DNA from: Zymoseptoria tritici IPO323
Lineage: Eukaryota; Ascomycota; Dothideomycetes; Mycosphaerellales; Mycosphaerellaceae
Assembly: GCF_000219625.1 (NCBI RefSeq)
Contig: NC_018199.1
Span: 62,001-126,000 of the forward strand
Direction: 5' to 3'
Length of the DNA: 64,000 bases
The translations under genes were made by a program, and so were the position numbers. Below the pieces are notes generated by a model that worked only from the letters and a program-made list of their open reading frames with translations, was not told where the DNA came from and did no database searches. Positions within the stretch are counted from its first letter, which is position 1. Every line of letters starts with the position of its first letter. This document shows, one piece after another, positions 32,031 through 41,844 of this stretch.

Positions 32031-33590
32031 TTAATGGATTGGTGGTGGGTTGGTCCATTCGTCATGTTGTCGATGGTGTAGAGCGGAAGGTGTCGTGATG
32101 GATATCAATTCCGGCGGTGCCCGAGTGCCCTCAATGAGAGCGCGTGAACGAGAGTTCCTTGGCCTGGCATCCAGCTGCTCCACCGGCTTCTTGATCTCCT
32201 TTTCAACGTGCTCTGGGGTGTCTGTTGTCTCTGGTATCCACATTGTATCGGTCTCTTGACGACGTTTGCTGATGTGCTCACTGGCCGCGGCGCACTGCAT
32301 GAGAACGACCGCGGCCTCCTGCTTTTCGCCGAAGGGCTGCTCGCCTTGAGATGTGCGTGTTTGGTGGCAGCGGCAGCTGAGCGAGATCGGTTGTGAGGTA
32401 TTCGTGGTAATCGAGGCGGTCGTCCTTGTTCGGTTGTGTGAGGTGTTGCTTGCGCAGTGAATGTCTGCGAACAATCTTCTTCGCTTTGATGAGCCTCAAG
32501 TTGTCTTGCGATTCGACCAGCCGGCTCCATGGATGGTGTGCAAGGTGAGTGTTGCAGCCACGAAGGTAGGCATAAGTCGCCCTTGTCACGTGATGTGCTG
32601 GGACTTCGGTGCGGACGGGAGGTTCCAATGAATCGGCCCAAAGCTGGGGATCCCACGCGGGCTTTCCGCAGAGCCGCACGGTTGGCTTACTCTGTTTTCC
32701 AGCATAATCATCGGTGTCGAATTCGCTCGAAGCCGGTGGCCGTTTGTGCGTTGCGGAATGTCTCTCTGCCATCGGAGGTGTCGCTTTCCTCGTCTAATGA
32801 CGGTACTGGAAGACGGGAGTCATTGTTCGTGGGGACTGTTGATTCTGGCTGTGTGCTTCGCGACGGCTGAGTTGACCTGGAGGCCCTGCGAGGGGTGGGG
32901 CTGGAGTCGTGGTCCGAGGAGTACATTGAGGAGCGGGGACGCCTGTACTGGCTCGTTTTGTGTGCTTGTTCAATCAAGAGAGAATGAGAGATGAGGGCGA
33001 CTGGACTGACCGTTCGTCGGCGCCTTCGTCTTCCTCTTCGTCTTGATATGACATATCGTAATCATCGACAGGCACTCCTGGATGCATTTCGAGCTTGCGT
33101 GCGTGGTCGGTTCTGTGCAGTTGGCTAGAATGAGGATCGACACGTTCATTCAGACCATTGTCGTCGTGGAGGCTGTATTACTGTCAGCAAAGGTGTAGGC
33201 TGAATATGGAAGTATTCACCTGTTTGTCTGAAAGGCTGTGACATTCGATTGCCGGCGACCATGGGCTAGTGCTGCCTTATACGTCTTGTCGTCGTTCGAA
33301 AGAGAGAGTCCGCGTCTGGAACCATCGGTGCTATAGTTCAGTGGTGAGATACTAATCCACGATGATCATGAATAGTACCACTTACTCCCCCATACTGCCC
33401 ACCTCCACATCTGCATGGTAGTCGCTCGCGTCCTTGGTCAAGAAACGACGACCGCGATCGGATTCATCGCTGCTGTATTCGAGTAAGAGGCCGATTACGA
33501 CGATCATGAACGGATGCACTTACGGCTTCGCACGCTCTTCCTCCTCATCCGCAGCAGAGCTGCTCTCCCTGCGCCGCCGGATGTTCCGTT
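32031..33590 (-). pseudogene. Multi-exon hypothetical gene, phase-2 introns, later frameshifted
   Basis: Four introns fit perfectly: 33,473-33,523 (51 bp), 33,331-33,385 (55), 33,173-33,219 (47) and 32,943-33,010 (68), all GT...AG and all phase 2. Exons between are 87, 111 and 162 bp, all multiples of 3. Products include DESDRGRRFLTKDASDYHAD, TDGSRRGLSLSNDDKTYKAA and NERVDPHSSQLHRTDHARKL, then an acidic tail and a Ser/Thr/Pro exon. The last exon is in frame to TGA 32,708, but a protein-like reading continues in a second frame from about 32,770 (TYAYLRGCNTHLAHHPWSRL) and a third from about 32,390 (EKQEAAVVLMQCAAASEHIS) to 32,031. The 5' end above 33,590 is unresolved. Family not recognised. 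Confidence 0.65.
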
Positions 33591-33751
33591 ATTCCTATGT
33601 CTGGTTTGAGGAAGGACATTAACCGAGCGCGCGGAAAGAGAAGAGCTTTCATCGCCATTAGTGATGGTAATAGCGGGGCCGGAAGAGTGGTCGGTCCTAT
33701 TAAGAGGACCTTACCTAATTAGAAAACAGTTAGCGGGGCGAACATTGTGGC

Positions 33752-34012
33752 TTATCTTTGAGAGTCATACCCGATAGAGATAATGGAATTATCGACTGAG
33801 CTCGAATCCCAAGCCCCGGGCATGCGATGTGAATCTTCTTTGCTGGGTAGAGGAGTCGGACGAGCTGTTGAGCCACTGTCGGTGCCACGGTGGAATGCTA
33901 TCACATCGGGAACGGCACAACCCAGCGATTCGGCTGCAATAAAGGAATTGCTGGCCGTTCTTTTACGCCTCTTCCGAGACCCTCGCTCCCCTCTTTCGGG
34001 TAGCTCTGCCAT
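33752..34012 (-). CDS. Small basic-acidic hypothetical protein
   Basis: ATG 34,012 (CCATGG context) opens 86 codons with no interruption. A nuclear localisation-type cluster (GSRKRRKRT) is at residues 11-19, followed by a polar tail with Asp/Ser. An acceptor-like TTCTCTTCTAG lies eight bases upstream of the ATG, so it may be the second exon of a longer gene. No family recognised. Confidence 0.4.
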   Translation of the reverse strand: MAELPERGERGSRKRRKRTASNSFIAAESLGCAVPDVIAFHRGTDSGSTARPTPLPSKEDSHRMPGAWDSSSVDNSIISIGYDSQR

Positions 34013-34248
34013 GGCTCGGGCTAGAAGAGAACTGTGCCGATTACAAGGACGAAAGCGACTGTTGTCGGCCAGCACAGGCACAGTGTCGCCACAACTGGCT
34101 TCTGTGAGATGTAAGGGCCGGTGAAGAGATGTTTAATAGTATGTCGTTGAGACTGGATCCTGGTTGGACCTGTAAGGTTAGAACGCTTGAAGTCCAGATT
34201 TGAGTGGTATTCCTGCAACCGGGGCGGACAGAAGGAGGTTTTGTAGTC

Positions 34249-34421
34249 GTCATTGCTCCAGAAGGAGCTTGAGCAGATCTCTGCATTTGTTTGCTGTGCT
34301 GACCTGAAAGAGCTAGAGGCCCGCAGTATAGTTAGTTGCTTGATTGCTTGGACATTGGCCGGCATTGCTCCAGAAGGATCTGAACATACCTCTAAATGCA
34401 CTTGCTGTGCTGTCCTGACTT
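34249..34421. repeat. Diverged tandem duplication across an exon/intron boundary
   Basis: CATTGCTCCAGAAGGA occurs at 34,251 and 34,365, each followed by about 40 further similar bases ending GCTGTGCTG(A/T)CCTGA. Period about 114 bp. One copy spans the donor of the intron above and the other lies in exon 2. Confidence 0.6.
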
Positions 34422-34509
34422 CTTCGACAGTTCGCTCATCGCCAGCGTGGGAAGCGTTCTGGACGATGCGGTTAAGGCCGTTGCGGACATCCTTCAAAAA
34501 GAGCGCCAT
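34250..34509 (-). CDS. Two-exon 60-residue helical protein
   Basis: Exon 1 is 34,509-34,390 (ATG, 40 codons, phase 0). The intron is 34,313-34,389 (77 bp, GTATGT, branch CTAAC, acceptor CTCTAG). Exon 2 is 34,312-34,250. The product is one long amphipathic helix region (VRNGLNRIVQNASHAGDERT; TANKCRDLLKLLLEQ). The exon 1/intron boundary and exon 2 share a diverged duplication. Unspliced reading also stays open to 34,021 and ends in a hydrophobic tail (CLCWPTTVAFVLVIGTVLF), so an alternative 162-residue product is possible. Confidence 0.5.
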
Positions 34510-34765
34510 TCTCTCTGTTGCTTCCTTGTTGGGAAGTGCCTTCTATAAACGAACGGTTCCGTGGCCATACTTCCCAACAGCCAGCGGTGCATGCCTCGCT
34601 AGTGGACATATGTTGGTAGTCTTGCTTGTCGCTGAACATACGACGAGTGTTCTGCGAACGCGGCGCTCAGATGTCTCATTCCGGCCAAGTCGACGCTCGG
34701 TTTCGAAGGGACCACCAAGGTATGGGAGAAGAAGGGATGGGAGAGGAGGTTTTGACAGCGGAGGT

Positions 34766-34875
34766 GATGGGAGAGGAGGTGATGGGAGAGGAGGTAATAG
34801 GAGAGGAGGTAATAGGAGAGGAGGTAATAGGAGAGGAGGTGATGGGAGAGGAGGTGATGGGAGAGGAGGTGATGG
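34766..34875. repeat. 15-bp minisatellite, 7 copies
   Basis: Units of GATGGGAGAGGAGGT or AATAGGAGAGGAGGT. In the open plus frame (34,253-34,957) they encode GDGRG/GNRRG pentapeptides. Confidence 0.95.
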
Positions 34876-35149
34876 AGGTCCGAGGCTGAGCGCGAGCAGT
34901 ACTTGTCGCAGAAGCCAGCTAAACGATTGCAACATCTGCGACGGCAGTCTCCCTTAGGCGCTGGAGAGGTAAGCGTGCATTCGCTGCCAGGTCTGTTGCC
35001 GTAACTAACTTCGATACAGCCGCGGGCTGCAAGCCGCCGGAATCGTCATCCGTATGCCGATGGTGTCAGATGGAGGCTGCTTAGTTATGTACGAGTATAT
35101 CAACAGGCCTGTTGTACTTCGAGGGTTCGCTCGCCTTACAAATTTGTAA
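34876..35149 (+). pseudogene. Possible plus-strand gene end with one intron
   Basis: After the minisatellite the plus frame ends at TAG 34,955-34,957. In the same frame a consensus intron 34,969-35,019 (51 bp, GTAAGC, CTAAC branch, TACAG) joins to an exon reading LQAAGIVIRMPMVSDGGCLV to TAA 35,147-35,149. The TAG looks like a mutated CAG. The upstream reading is low-complexity, so the gene is uncertain; the intron is the best evidence. Confidence 0.35.
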
Positions 35150-35161
35150 GATTTAACCGAC

Positions 35162-35576
35162 CTAGTCGGTTGTGGTGAGGTCCTTGTCTCGCCATCCATT
35201 AATTGTCTCGACCCTCGTGTTGCCTTTTCCTACGCGGATAGTGAAGAAGTTGTTCAATCGACAGAGCCGGTTGGACGCGGCTGCAAAGGCCATCTTCCGC
35301 AGTTGCGGCATGACGGGTAGCGGGCTGTCGGTCTTGCTCTTCTTGTCATCTCCCTTGTGGCCGTACTCTGCAACGACCGCCGCATATTCCCTGGAAATCT
35401 AGTCAGCATAAAGTGGATCTCTGTGGAGCGTTCAAGAACGGGTGCAAAACGTACTGTAATGCCTCGCGGTGCCTTGCCAAATTCTGCACCCGATACTGCT
35501 CATCCTGGAACTTAATTGGCACGGTCTTGATGATGTGTTTGTGCCACGCTAAGCCGCGCGACAGGGACCACAACAT
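35162..35576 (-). CDS. Two-exon hypothetical protein, 116 residues
   Basis: Exon 1 is 35,576-35,455 (ATG, ends phase 2). The intron is 35,391-35,454 (64 bp, GTACGT, branch GCTGAC, acceptor TTTCCAG). Exon 2 is 35,390-35,162. The product begins MLWSLSRGLAWHKHIIKTVP and continues KFQDEQYRVQNLARHREALQ and MPQLRKMAFAAASNRLCRLN, with balanced, globular composition. Immediately upstream another frame (35,516-35,690) is equally protein-like (ATLHHFDRPEIPEEKEMDFV), so this may be the 3' part of a longer gene broken near 35,570. Family unknown. Confidence 0.6.
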
Positions 35577-36520
35577 TGCTGATTAAGTTGCCAACGAAGT
35601 CCATCTCCTTTTCCTCTGGAATCTCCGGCCTGTCAAAGTGGTGGAGAGTAGCGATTTCGCTGGATAATATACGAGATCGCCAGTCCGGTTATTAACAACC
35701 TCGATGCTCCGGTTGTTGATGGCGCTTTCGCTGGATAATGTACCAGCTCGGCAGTCCGTTCATTGGCGACCTTGGCGTCCTGGATGTTAGTGGAGGCGTG
35801 GTCGGAACAGGCGGTTTGCTAGTCCAGTATCCGTTACCTTCGAGTGCCAGATCGCTAGTTCGGGCGTCGGTGGCGTCGATGGTGGTCTGGTAGTGGCAGG
35901 TGCGAAGGGAAGCAATGGCAAATTCCCAGGAGGTGAAGCACGACGGCGGGAAGGCAGAATTGTTGGTGACTTCGCCTGCCGTGATGCTCGTCTTGGATGC
36001 GTTTGTTGCCGTCGGCAGAGCGGATTTGGGCAGAGCAGACGGCGGTTAAGCTCACGGCGGCTTTGGGCTGAACAGTTTTGGGCTAAGCAGTTTTGGGGAG
36101 GTGATGTACGGAAGTCTCACGACCCAGCGCCGCCGGCGCTTACCATTCACTTTGACGGGCGCTGCGAGTTCTCTGTTGCGACGATATGATATGCGCGTAG
36201 CGTCCTTCTCTTGCATGTTCATCTGATCTTTTGTTTGATCTCCGCGCTGGGTCTGGGATTGCGAACGCTGAGCGCATTCGATCCAGAGTTGGGTTTGCGC
36301 GGTCGGGCACGGCGTGAAAAGTCGATTGGCGATTCGGTGCGCTGTCGCGACGCACTGCGATGTCGCGACCGTGGTCGTTAAGCTCTTGATTGCATATACC
36401 AAGTCGTTCACTCTCGAATTCGACTCCTTGTTCTCCGCTGATTGTTCATTAATCAGTATGAATTTTCCCACGTTCGCCGTCGGCTCACCGTCAAACGTAC
36501 TAGGATCGCGCGTGCATCGA
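35516..36520 (-). pseudogene. Upstream part of a broken multi-exon gene
   Basis: One minus frame is protein-like from about 36,500 to 35,516 with interruptions only at TGA-GCT-TAA (36,046-36,054) and TAA-TAA (35,689-35,694). Segments read NEQSAENKESNSRVNDLVYA, then a Thr/Ser/Ala-rich stretch, HYQTTIDATDARTSDLALE, and ATLHHFDRPEIPEEK. A good intron candidate (GTAACG ... CACTAACATCCAG) lies at about 35,790-35,838. Repeats at 35,655 and 35,726 fall inside. It probably belonged to the same gene as 35,162-35,576. Confidence 0.45.
35655..35760. repeat. 71-bp diverged direct duplication
   Basis: TTTCGCTGGATAAT is found at 35,655 and 35,726 with further similarity for about 35 bp. On the minus strand the copies read NERTAELVHYPAK and NNRTGDLVYYPAK in different frames. 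Confidence 0.6.
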
Positions 36521-36525
36521 TGTGG

Positions 36526-36850
36526 TTAGCTGCACCCGCAACGTTGTGGACTGACGAATCCGAGGAACTGGTCGGGTCGGCGAAAAGATGCAGTCTTGGT
36601 CAGACGCTCCGGAACTGCAAGATTCTGCAGTAACTTGTCTGTAACCTCCGAAAGGGCGAGGAGCGGTAGCTGTACCAGTTTGATTCTGTTGCGGTAAGTC
36701 TTTGCGTTTGTCAACGCCTCCCCAAGACAGATGTGTAGTGGACAGTTCGTCGAGTGCTTGCGTTTGTCAACGCTTCCCCAAGACAGGTGTGTGGTGGACA
36801 GTTCGTCGAATGCGAGATTAGGAGGAGAGCCCGCGGCGTACAAAAGTCTG
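36526..36850 (-). pseudogene. Exon-like frame disrupted by a 56-bp duplication
   Basis: An acceptor-like GCTCAG is followed by a frame reading LLYAAGSPPNLAFDELSTTH. This runs through the two copies of the 56-bp duplication in two different frames and then reads KLVQLPLLALSEVTDKLLQN to TGA-side end 36,526. No ATG is present, so this would be an internal or last exon. Confidence 0.35.
36702..36813. repeat. 56-bp tandem duplication
   Basis: Two copies, 36,702-36,757 and 36,758-36,813, differ at about six positions. Confidence 0.95.
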
Positions 36851-37232
36851 AGCAATATCTAGGCCTTTGTTCCTGTTCAACATGCAGCGGTTGTCCGCGA
36901 AGGGAAGGGTGGCAATGGAACAGCGTCAGGTGGTGAAGTCGCGAGAGTGTCCCAAACGTCGGGCAATAAAACAGACGTTGCGAGGTTAAGGAGTTGTTCA
37001 CGCAGCACTTGCTGTCGGTCGTCCATAAGGAGGCGCAGTCTGACCAAGTCGGCGTGGAAACCTGGAGGGATCCTTCCGTACCGTTAGAGTGGGTGCTAAG
37101 CAGGGCGAAGATTGTTCTCCGTGTTTACCGCATCCGCCGCCGCAACACCAATTCCTGCTCGCCAGCCTTCAACCACCGCGACTGCTACAATAAGCACGCT
37201 CGCATTCGCCAGTGCCAACAATTTCCGCCGCC

Positions 37233-37860
37233 ATGGCCACCACCGCTCTAACCACCTCGCACACCGCCGCTCTGCCGCCGTGGCTATCAACAACCACCAC
37301 GCAGCCGACGAAAAACGAGACGCCGTCAACAACTCCACCACCAGCGCACACGTCCTCACTACCAGCACACGCTTTCACCACCAACACACGCCCTTACCAC
37401 CACCAAAAGCAAGAGCGAGAACACGACGCTGAGTCAGAAAAACTGCAAGCAGTTTCCAGCCATCCCGTTGGCCGGACGTTTGACACCGGATTCAGCGTTT
37501 CCAGCATCCGTGCGAGTCGTTTGCGCAAGTAAGAGATGTTCGCAGGCCATGCCCTACCCCACACCCGAAACCCGACCAGCCGTCGAAGCAACGTACAGGG
37601 AGTGACATCTACTAACACACCTCCGCAGGGCCTTAAACGGAGCCACATCTGGTTGACTACTAACTAATGAGAACACGCCTTTAGCCCTCAGAACAAAAAC
37701 GAAGGATGCAGCCGATCCGAAGCAGATCGGCCTTAGCTCCGTCGGTCGCAATTTCAGCGTGAATCCGACGCTTTCACTACCACCACTTGTATTAAGCCGT
37801 TTCTGCACCACTATCCACACCGACACCGGCTACGCGGTCGGGATCTTCACTGCAGACTAA
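37233..37860 (+). pseudogene. Two-exon Thr/Ser-rich protein with a premature TGA
   Basis: ATG 37,233 is in a perfect Kozak context (GCCGCCATGG). Exon 1 (37,233-37,528) is Thr/Pro/His-rich, ending FSVSSIRASRLR. The intron 37,529-37,628 (100 bp, GTAAGA, CTAAC branch, CCGCAG) joins in phase to exon 2, which meets TGA at 37,654-37,656. The same frame stays protein-like beyond it (LRTKTKDAADPKQIGLSSVG; NFSVNPTLSLPPLV) to TAA 37,858-37,860. Either a 108-residue product is made or the TGA is a nonsense mutation in a roughly 175-residue gene. The exon 1 end resembles the segment behind copia RNase H at 25.45 kb. Confidence 0.5.
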
Positions 37861-38464
37861 GAGCCCGCTGTCGCACCAACATTTTGCAGGAGAAACGTGG
37901 ACACTGTCGACGGGATTGACGACTCGATGGAGGGTTAGACAGGGACAAAGAAAGCCAGCTAACCCAATGCGATCAGCACCAGTAGCAGTGGTTGTGCGCT
38001 GGGTGGCGGTTGTCTCGGTGGTAGTTGTGCGCTTTGTTGGAAGCTCGCTGCTTTCAATGTCTGTCTCGTTCTTCAGTTCTTGCTCTTGGTGTTGCTCTCG
38101 GTCGTCCCGCAGTCGGTGGTAATGTCGCTGTTGTTGGTGTCGCAGTCGTTTATGCTGGTAAAGCTGGCGATCGGTGTAGCTGTAGTTTGTGCGTTTATGA
38201 AGTAGATGTATCGCTCTCTCCCAAGTCTCTTCCTTTCTGCCAAAATTTTCTGCTGTAGCACGTTCTCGTGCTCTGTAGTAGTCATTTAATTCGGTTTTGT
38301 AGCTCTCTTTGCGATGAATAGTCGCACTGGCAATGGTGGAGCGGTCGATGAAGGCTTTGCGGTCGGTCGTGGAGTCGTCGGCGATTTAGTAGTTATTCGG
38401 ACGGTCGGTCGTAGAGCAGTTGGTATCGTGCGTGCACTGGAGACTGTCGGGCTGGTCCTTCAGA
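37861..38464. other. No supported gene
   Basis: Rich in GTCGGT/GTAGTTGTG-like words. Open frames are short. Confidence 0.35.
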
Positions 38465-38800
38465 ATAAGCATATCTAGAGGATTCTTAAAGTGGATTAGT
38501 GTCACAACGGCCTTTTCGCAGCTATTAGTTAATTACCTTAGACAGAGCATTTATAGATAATATCTTCTATACTCTCGACTAAATAACATTAAGCCTCTCG
38601 GGGTTATAGGTATATAGTGCAGATAAGAGGTAGTAGTTAGAAGATCCAAGAGACGCGTACCCTCTAAAGCAATGTCTAGAGAGATCTTGAAGTGGACTAG
38701 TGTACAAATAAGCTTTTTGCAGCTTCGAAGTGTTATACTCTCGTCTTTAAGTAGCTTGTTCTACTCGGGAAACTCTAGTAAAGCTCTTTTAATCTATCGG
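38465..38800 (-). pseudogene. AT-rich decayed duplicated coding fragment
   Basis: Two segments (about 38,470-38,530 and 38,670-38,730) share (A/G)TCTAGAG(G/A)GAT..TTAAAGTGGA(T/C)TAGTGT. On the minus strand they read CEKAVVTLIHFKNPLD and CKKLICTLVHFKISLD. The second continues RLLDLLTTTSYLHYIPITPR; upstream it reads KRALLEFPE, TAG, NKLLKDESITL. The base composition is more AT-rich and TpA-rich than the surroundings, as after RIP-type mutation. Protein family unknown. Confidence 0.4.
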
Positions 38801-38989
38801 CCGCGACCTAAAATCGGCTGGTCGAACAGCGGCGAAGCCGTGGGCGATTTTGCGACGCACTCCAGGCTTAGAACGAGGATGCGGTCGGCTGCGCTATGTT
38901 CGACCTTAAATTTGGAAAAGAGTTCAGGGACAGTATGTCTAGACGACTCCCAAAGCGGGCTAGCGCAGAGACTCGACGTCCTCTAAGCG

Positions 38990-39454
38990 AGACGCAAGCC
39001 ACATCGACGACGTTAACCGTCGAGTAGATCACACAGTCGAAGTAGCACAAGAGGACGGACGAGACCCCGGCATGCACTATCCTTTTTGGTGGCCGACTAC
39101 CTCCGGAAGAAGCTGCAGCAAGAAGAAGCAACAGCAGGGACAGTTATATATAATTCCCTCGTAAAGTACTCGATGCAACAAAGCCTTCTTAGCAACACAC
39201 GCGAAGCGACTGGACCGGAGCAACTTACACAACAGACTAAGGAAGCGGCTGTAGTACGCCGCCATAGCAATGAGGAGCCTGCCTAGCAACCCTCCGTCAC
39301 GACTGCTGCGGCCGCTAGCACCCCGAAGAGGCTTCTGCAATCCTTGTGCACAGAGCACTGCTATAGCAATTAACCGTGTAGCAACAAGCCAGGCGACGAT
39401 AAGGTCTTAATTGGCCGCAGGACTTATAGCACCGCCACAGCCTGGAGCCAGTAG
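38990..39454. other. No clearly supported gene
   Basis: A minus frame (39,077-39,358) is Leu/Cys-rich. No motif or splice evidence. Confidence 0.3.
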
Positions 39455-39910
39455 ATGGCCGCCGTCCTCCGGCTAGCACCTCTATTACTACCTGCTCGAG
39501 CAACACAGCAGTCAGCTCCAGCACTATGGGACTTGGCAGCACTTCCCTCCCCAAAATGCGGAGTAGAGTCTGCCTCAGCAGCCCGGTCAACAGGGGCCAC
39601 CAGACCTGTGGCCACAGCGACTGCAGCCGCGACCGTTTGTCCACATAAACCGGGCTTACTTCCCCGAGCTCCGAGCTGTCGGGTGGCGGGTCGCGGGTCG
39701 CGGGGTAACACAACAGGGACGACGGTCTATAGCGTCTCCACGAATGCTCATCCTCTCCACGACGACTACGACGACATGCGGAATGCTCACCCTCTCTGCC
39801 ACGACACGCCAAATGCTGCCCTCTCTGCTCCGATAGGCGAAGCGCTACCCTCTCTACCTTACGACGCTTCCAGTCCTTTACTTTGCAACCAAATGGACGA
39901 CCTTCACTAG
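39455..39910 (+). CDS. Doubtful Ala/Pro-rich hypothetical protein
   Basis: ATG 39,455 opens 151 codons starting with a hydrophobic, signal-like N-terminus (LRLAPLLLPARA). The end holds a short duplication (NAHPLHDDYDD / NAHPLCHDTPN). A minus frame of 199 codons covers the same DNA, so the coding strand is not settled. Confidence 0.25.
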   Translation: MAAVLRLAPLLLPARATQQSAPALWDLAALPSPKCGVESASAARSTGATRPVATATAAATVCPHKPGLLPRAPSCRVAGRGSRGNTTGTTVYSVSTNAHPLHDDYDDMRNAHPLCHDTPNAALSAPIGEALPSLPYDASSPLLCNQMDDLH

Positions 39911-40047
39911 GCATCCCATTGCTGTCATCGGCTCTACTCTACTCATGCCCAGTCTTGCTGTCGCCGGTATGAACCTCGGAGCTTGAAATACTCTGAAATG
40001 CATTCCATAACGCTCGCAGGACGGCTTAAGGCTTAAGCCCCACGCAC

Positions 40048-40874
40048 ATGCATCAAAAGTCTGCTCCCGTCGACTTCCATCGCATGTTGTTTATCGCCTA
40101 CCTGCATTTGCTTACATCCCTCCGTGCCAACCATCCGATATCATGCCCCGAACTGCCTACGCGAGCTGTCCAGACAATTGAGCCTCGAGTCTGCGAAAGG
40201 CATCGGCCAGGAACCGCAGGAGAGGCTGAAGAGAGCAAGGAATCGAGTGCACAAGTCAAAAAGATCCGACACGTCACAGGCAGACGAGGCGGCGGAAGAG
40301 TACATGGAAGATGGCAAGATGCAGCACACCATATCCAGGTCCTTACACTTATGACGAGGATGGACAGGATTGGAAAGATGACTCACGCTACGCCGCGAAG
40401 GGCAGCGTAGCGGTGCGTCGGGGTGGATAAAGTGCAGCAGCTTGGCTTCAGCGTCGCCCTCGAAAGCCGTTCTCTGGGACGGGCAAGAATATTCGCTTCT
40501 GGCTCCATCCATTCCGGGGTGTGCGCAGTTATGGCCGCCAGATTTTCGATTGGGCTGATGCAACGTCCAGGCAATACGTGTGCTCGACGATCTCCCGTAC
40601 ACGAATGGTAATATGCTTCTCCTATTCCTTACCATCTACTTCGATCTGCTAACATCAACCGCCTGCAGAACGCCAGCGCCACGCACGCACACCTGACGGC
40701 CTACGACGACCTCCACCATTAGCTATGTCCGCCATAGCAAGCTCCCCCAAAGGCACCACGCAAGCTCCGGCTCTGAATTTGGACTCATTCGACACTGCAT
40801 CTATCAAATCTCCTTCAGGGACTGGTTTCACCTCTCCGTCCGTCTACGCCTCCCGACGTGTGCTTGTGCATTAA
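40048..40874 (+). pseudogene. Hypothetical gene with intron and several frameshifts
   Basis: ATG 40,048 starts a short frame (HQKSAPVDFHRMLFIAYLHL). The protein-like reading moves to a second frame near 40,124 (LRELSRQLSLESAKGIGQEP; EEYMEDGKMQH). It moves to a third near 40,325 (YPGPYTYDEDGQDWKDDSRY) and again near 40,560 (QAIRVLDDLPYTN). It then crosses a perfect intron 40,608-40,668 (61 bp, GTAATA, branch GCTAAC, CTGCAG) in phase into ERQRHARTPDGLRRPPPLAM and a Ser/Thr-rich tail ending at TAA 40,874. A 164-codon antisense frame also exists, but intron and composition favour plus. Family unknown. Confidence 0.5.
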
Positions 40875-41844
40875 GAAGAAAGTGTCATCTCTTCCACTGA
40901 AATCCGTGTCACAAACCTTCAGTTCCATCTTGCTCGTCGTTATCGTCCTCATTACCCACCTACCGATTTCTTAAGCTCGGCGGGTTTCATTGCGCTCACC
41001 GGATAGAATATGGTGTTGTGACCATGGAGGGCAAAGTGAGGATCCAGTTCAAGATTCCTGATGCCTAAGGCACCTTTCCCCAAATACGAGGAACTCTGCC
41101 CCCAAATATGAGGTCCCGAGAAGACCCTCGATCAGTAGCGCCTGAAAGCTGCAGCACTACATACATTCATGTCTTCACTCTGCCATGTTATACAGTAGAA
41201 CTAACACCATTGGCTCCGAAGGGGGGCCTTCTTGCCCGGGAACCGCGACGAGCGACCGGTAAGAGCTCCCGTCTTTTGCTGGCTGCCCTACCCGTCGCTT
41301 CCCACCTTAGTGACCTCACAAAGCCAAACAACCGATAGGAGCATTTGTCGCTTCCGCTGGCTACCTTATTTGTCGCTTCCCGGCTACTGTAGTACTTCTC
41401 AAGACCTCATCCGTCGTGCGGCCAAAACTACCCGGGTATGCTCTGCGCAACGCCAATTGTCTCGCCTTGACAAACTTCATGCCCATTCTCCGTCAACGAC
41501 GAAACGAGACGATCATCTGACGATCAAAGGGCGGCCATCGCTGCCGGCCCGCCCGGTCACACCACCAGGAACAAAACGAGACGACTCTCCAAAAATCGAC
41601 CTGCCGGCGTAAGGTAAGAAACCCTCGACCGTCGATTGACAGTACTTGGTACATTGGAAAGGATACATACCTTCGCGCGGCGGTTTCATGACAGTCAGCC
41701 ATGTCCAGTTATTGACCATGCAGTGACTGACTTCCACCACAACCATCCCGAGTTGTCCATTCAAGTCGCCTTCAAACCAGAAAAGCGTTTGCGTGCGTTG
41801 GCATGATCAGTTGACCACCCGGTCGTGTGAATCCATCGGCGCCT
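40875..41844. other. No supported gene; internal repeat
   Basis: A plus frame without ATG (41,232-41,612) contains a 78-bp diverged repeat reading CWLPYPSLP and RWLPYLSLP. Otherwise nothing firm. Confidence 0.35.

Noticed and set aside
37652..37684. Second intron in the 37-kb gene (GTTGAC...TTTAG)
   Set aside because: Only 33 bp, below the usual fungal minimum, with a poor donor; an in-frame TGA in a continuous exon is simpler.
40141..40635. 164-codon minus-strand frame
   Set aside because: The plus strand has a phase-matching intron at 40,608-40,668 and protein-like frames, so this is probably antisense.
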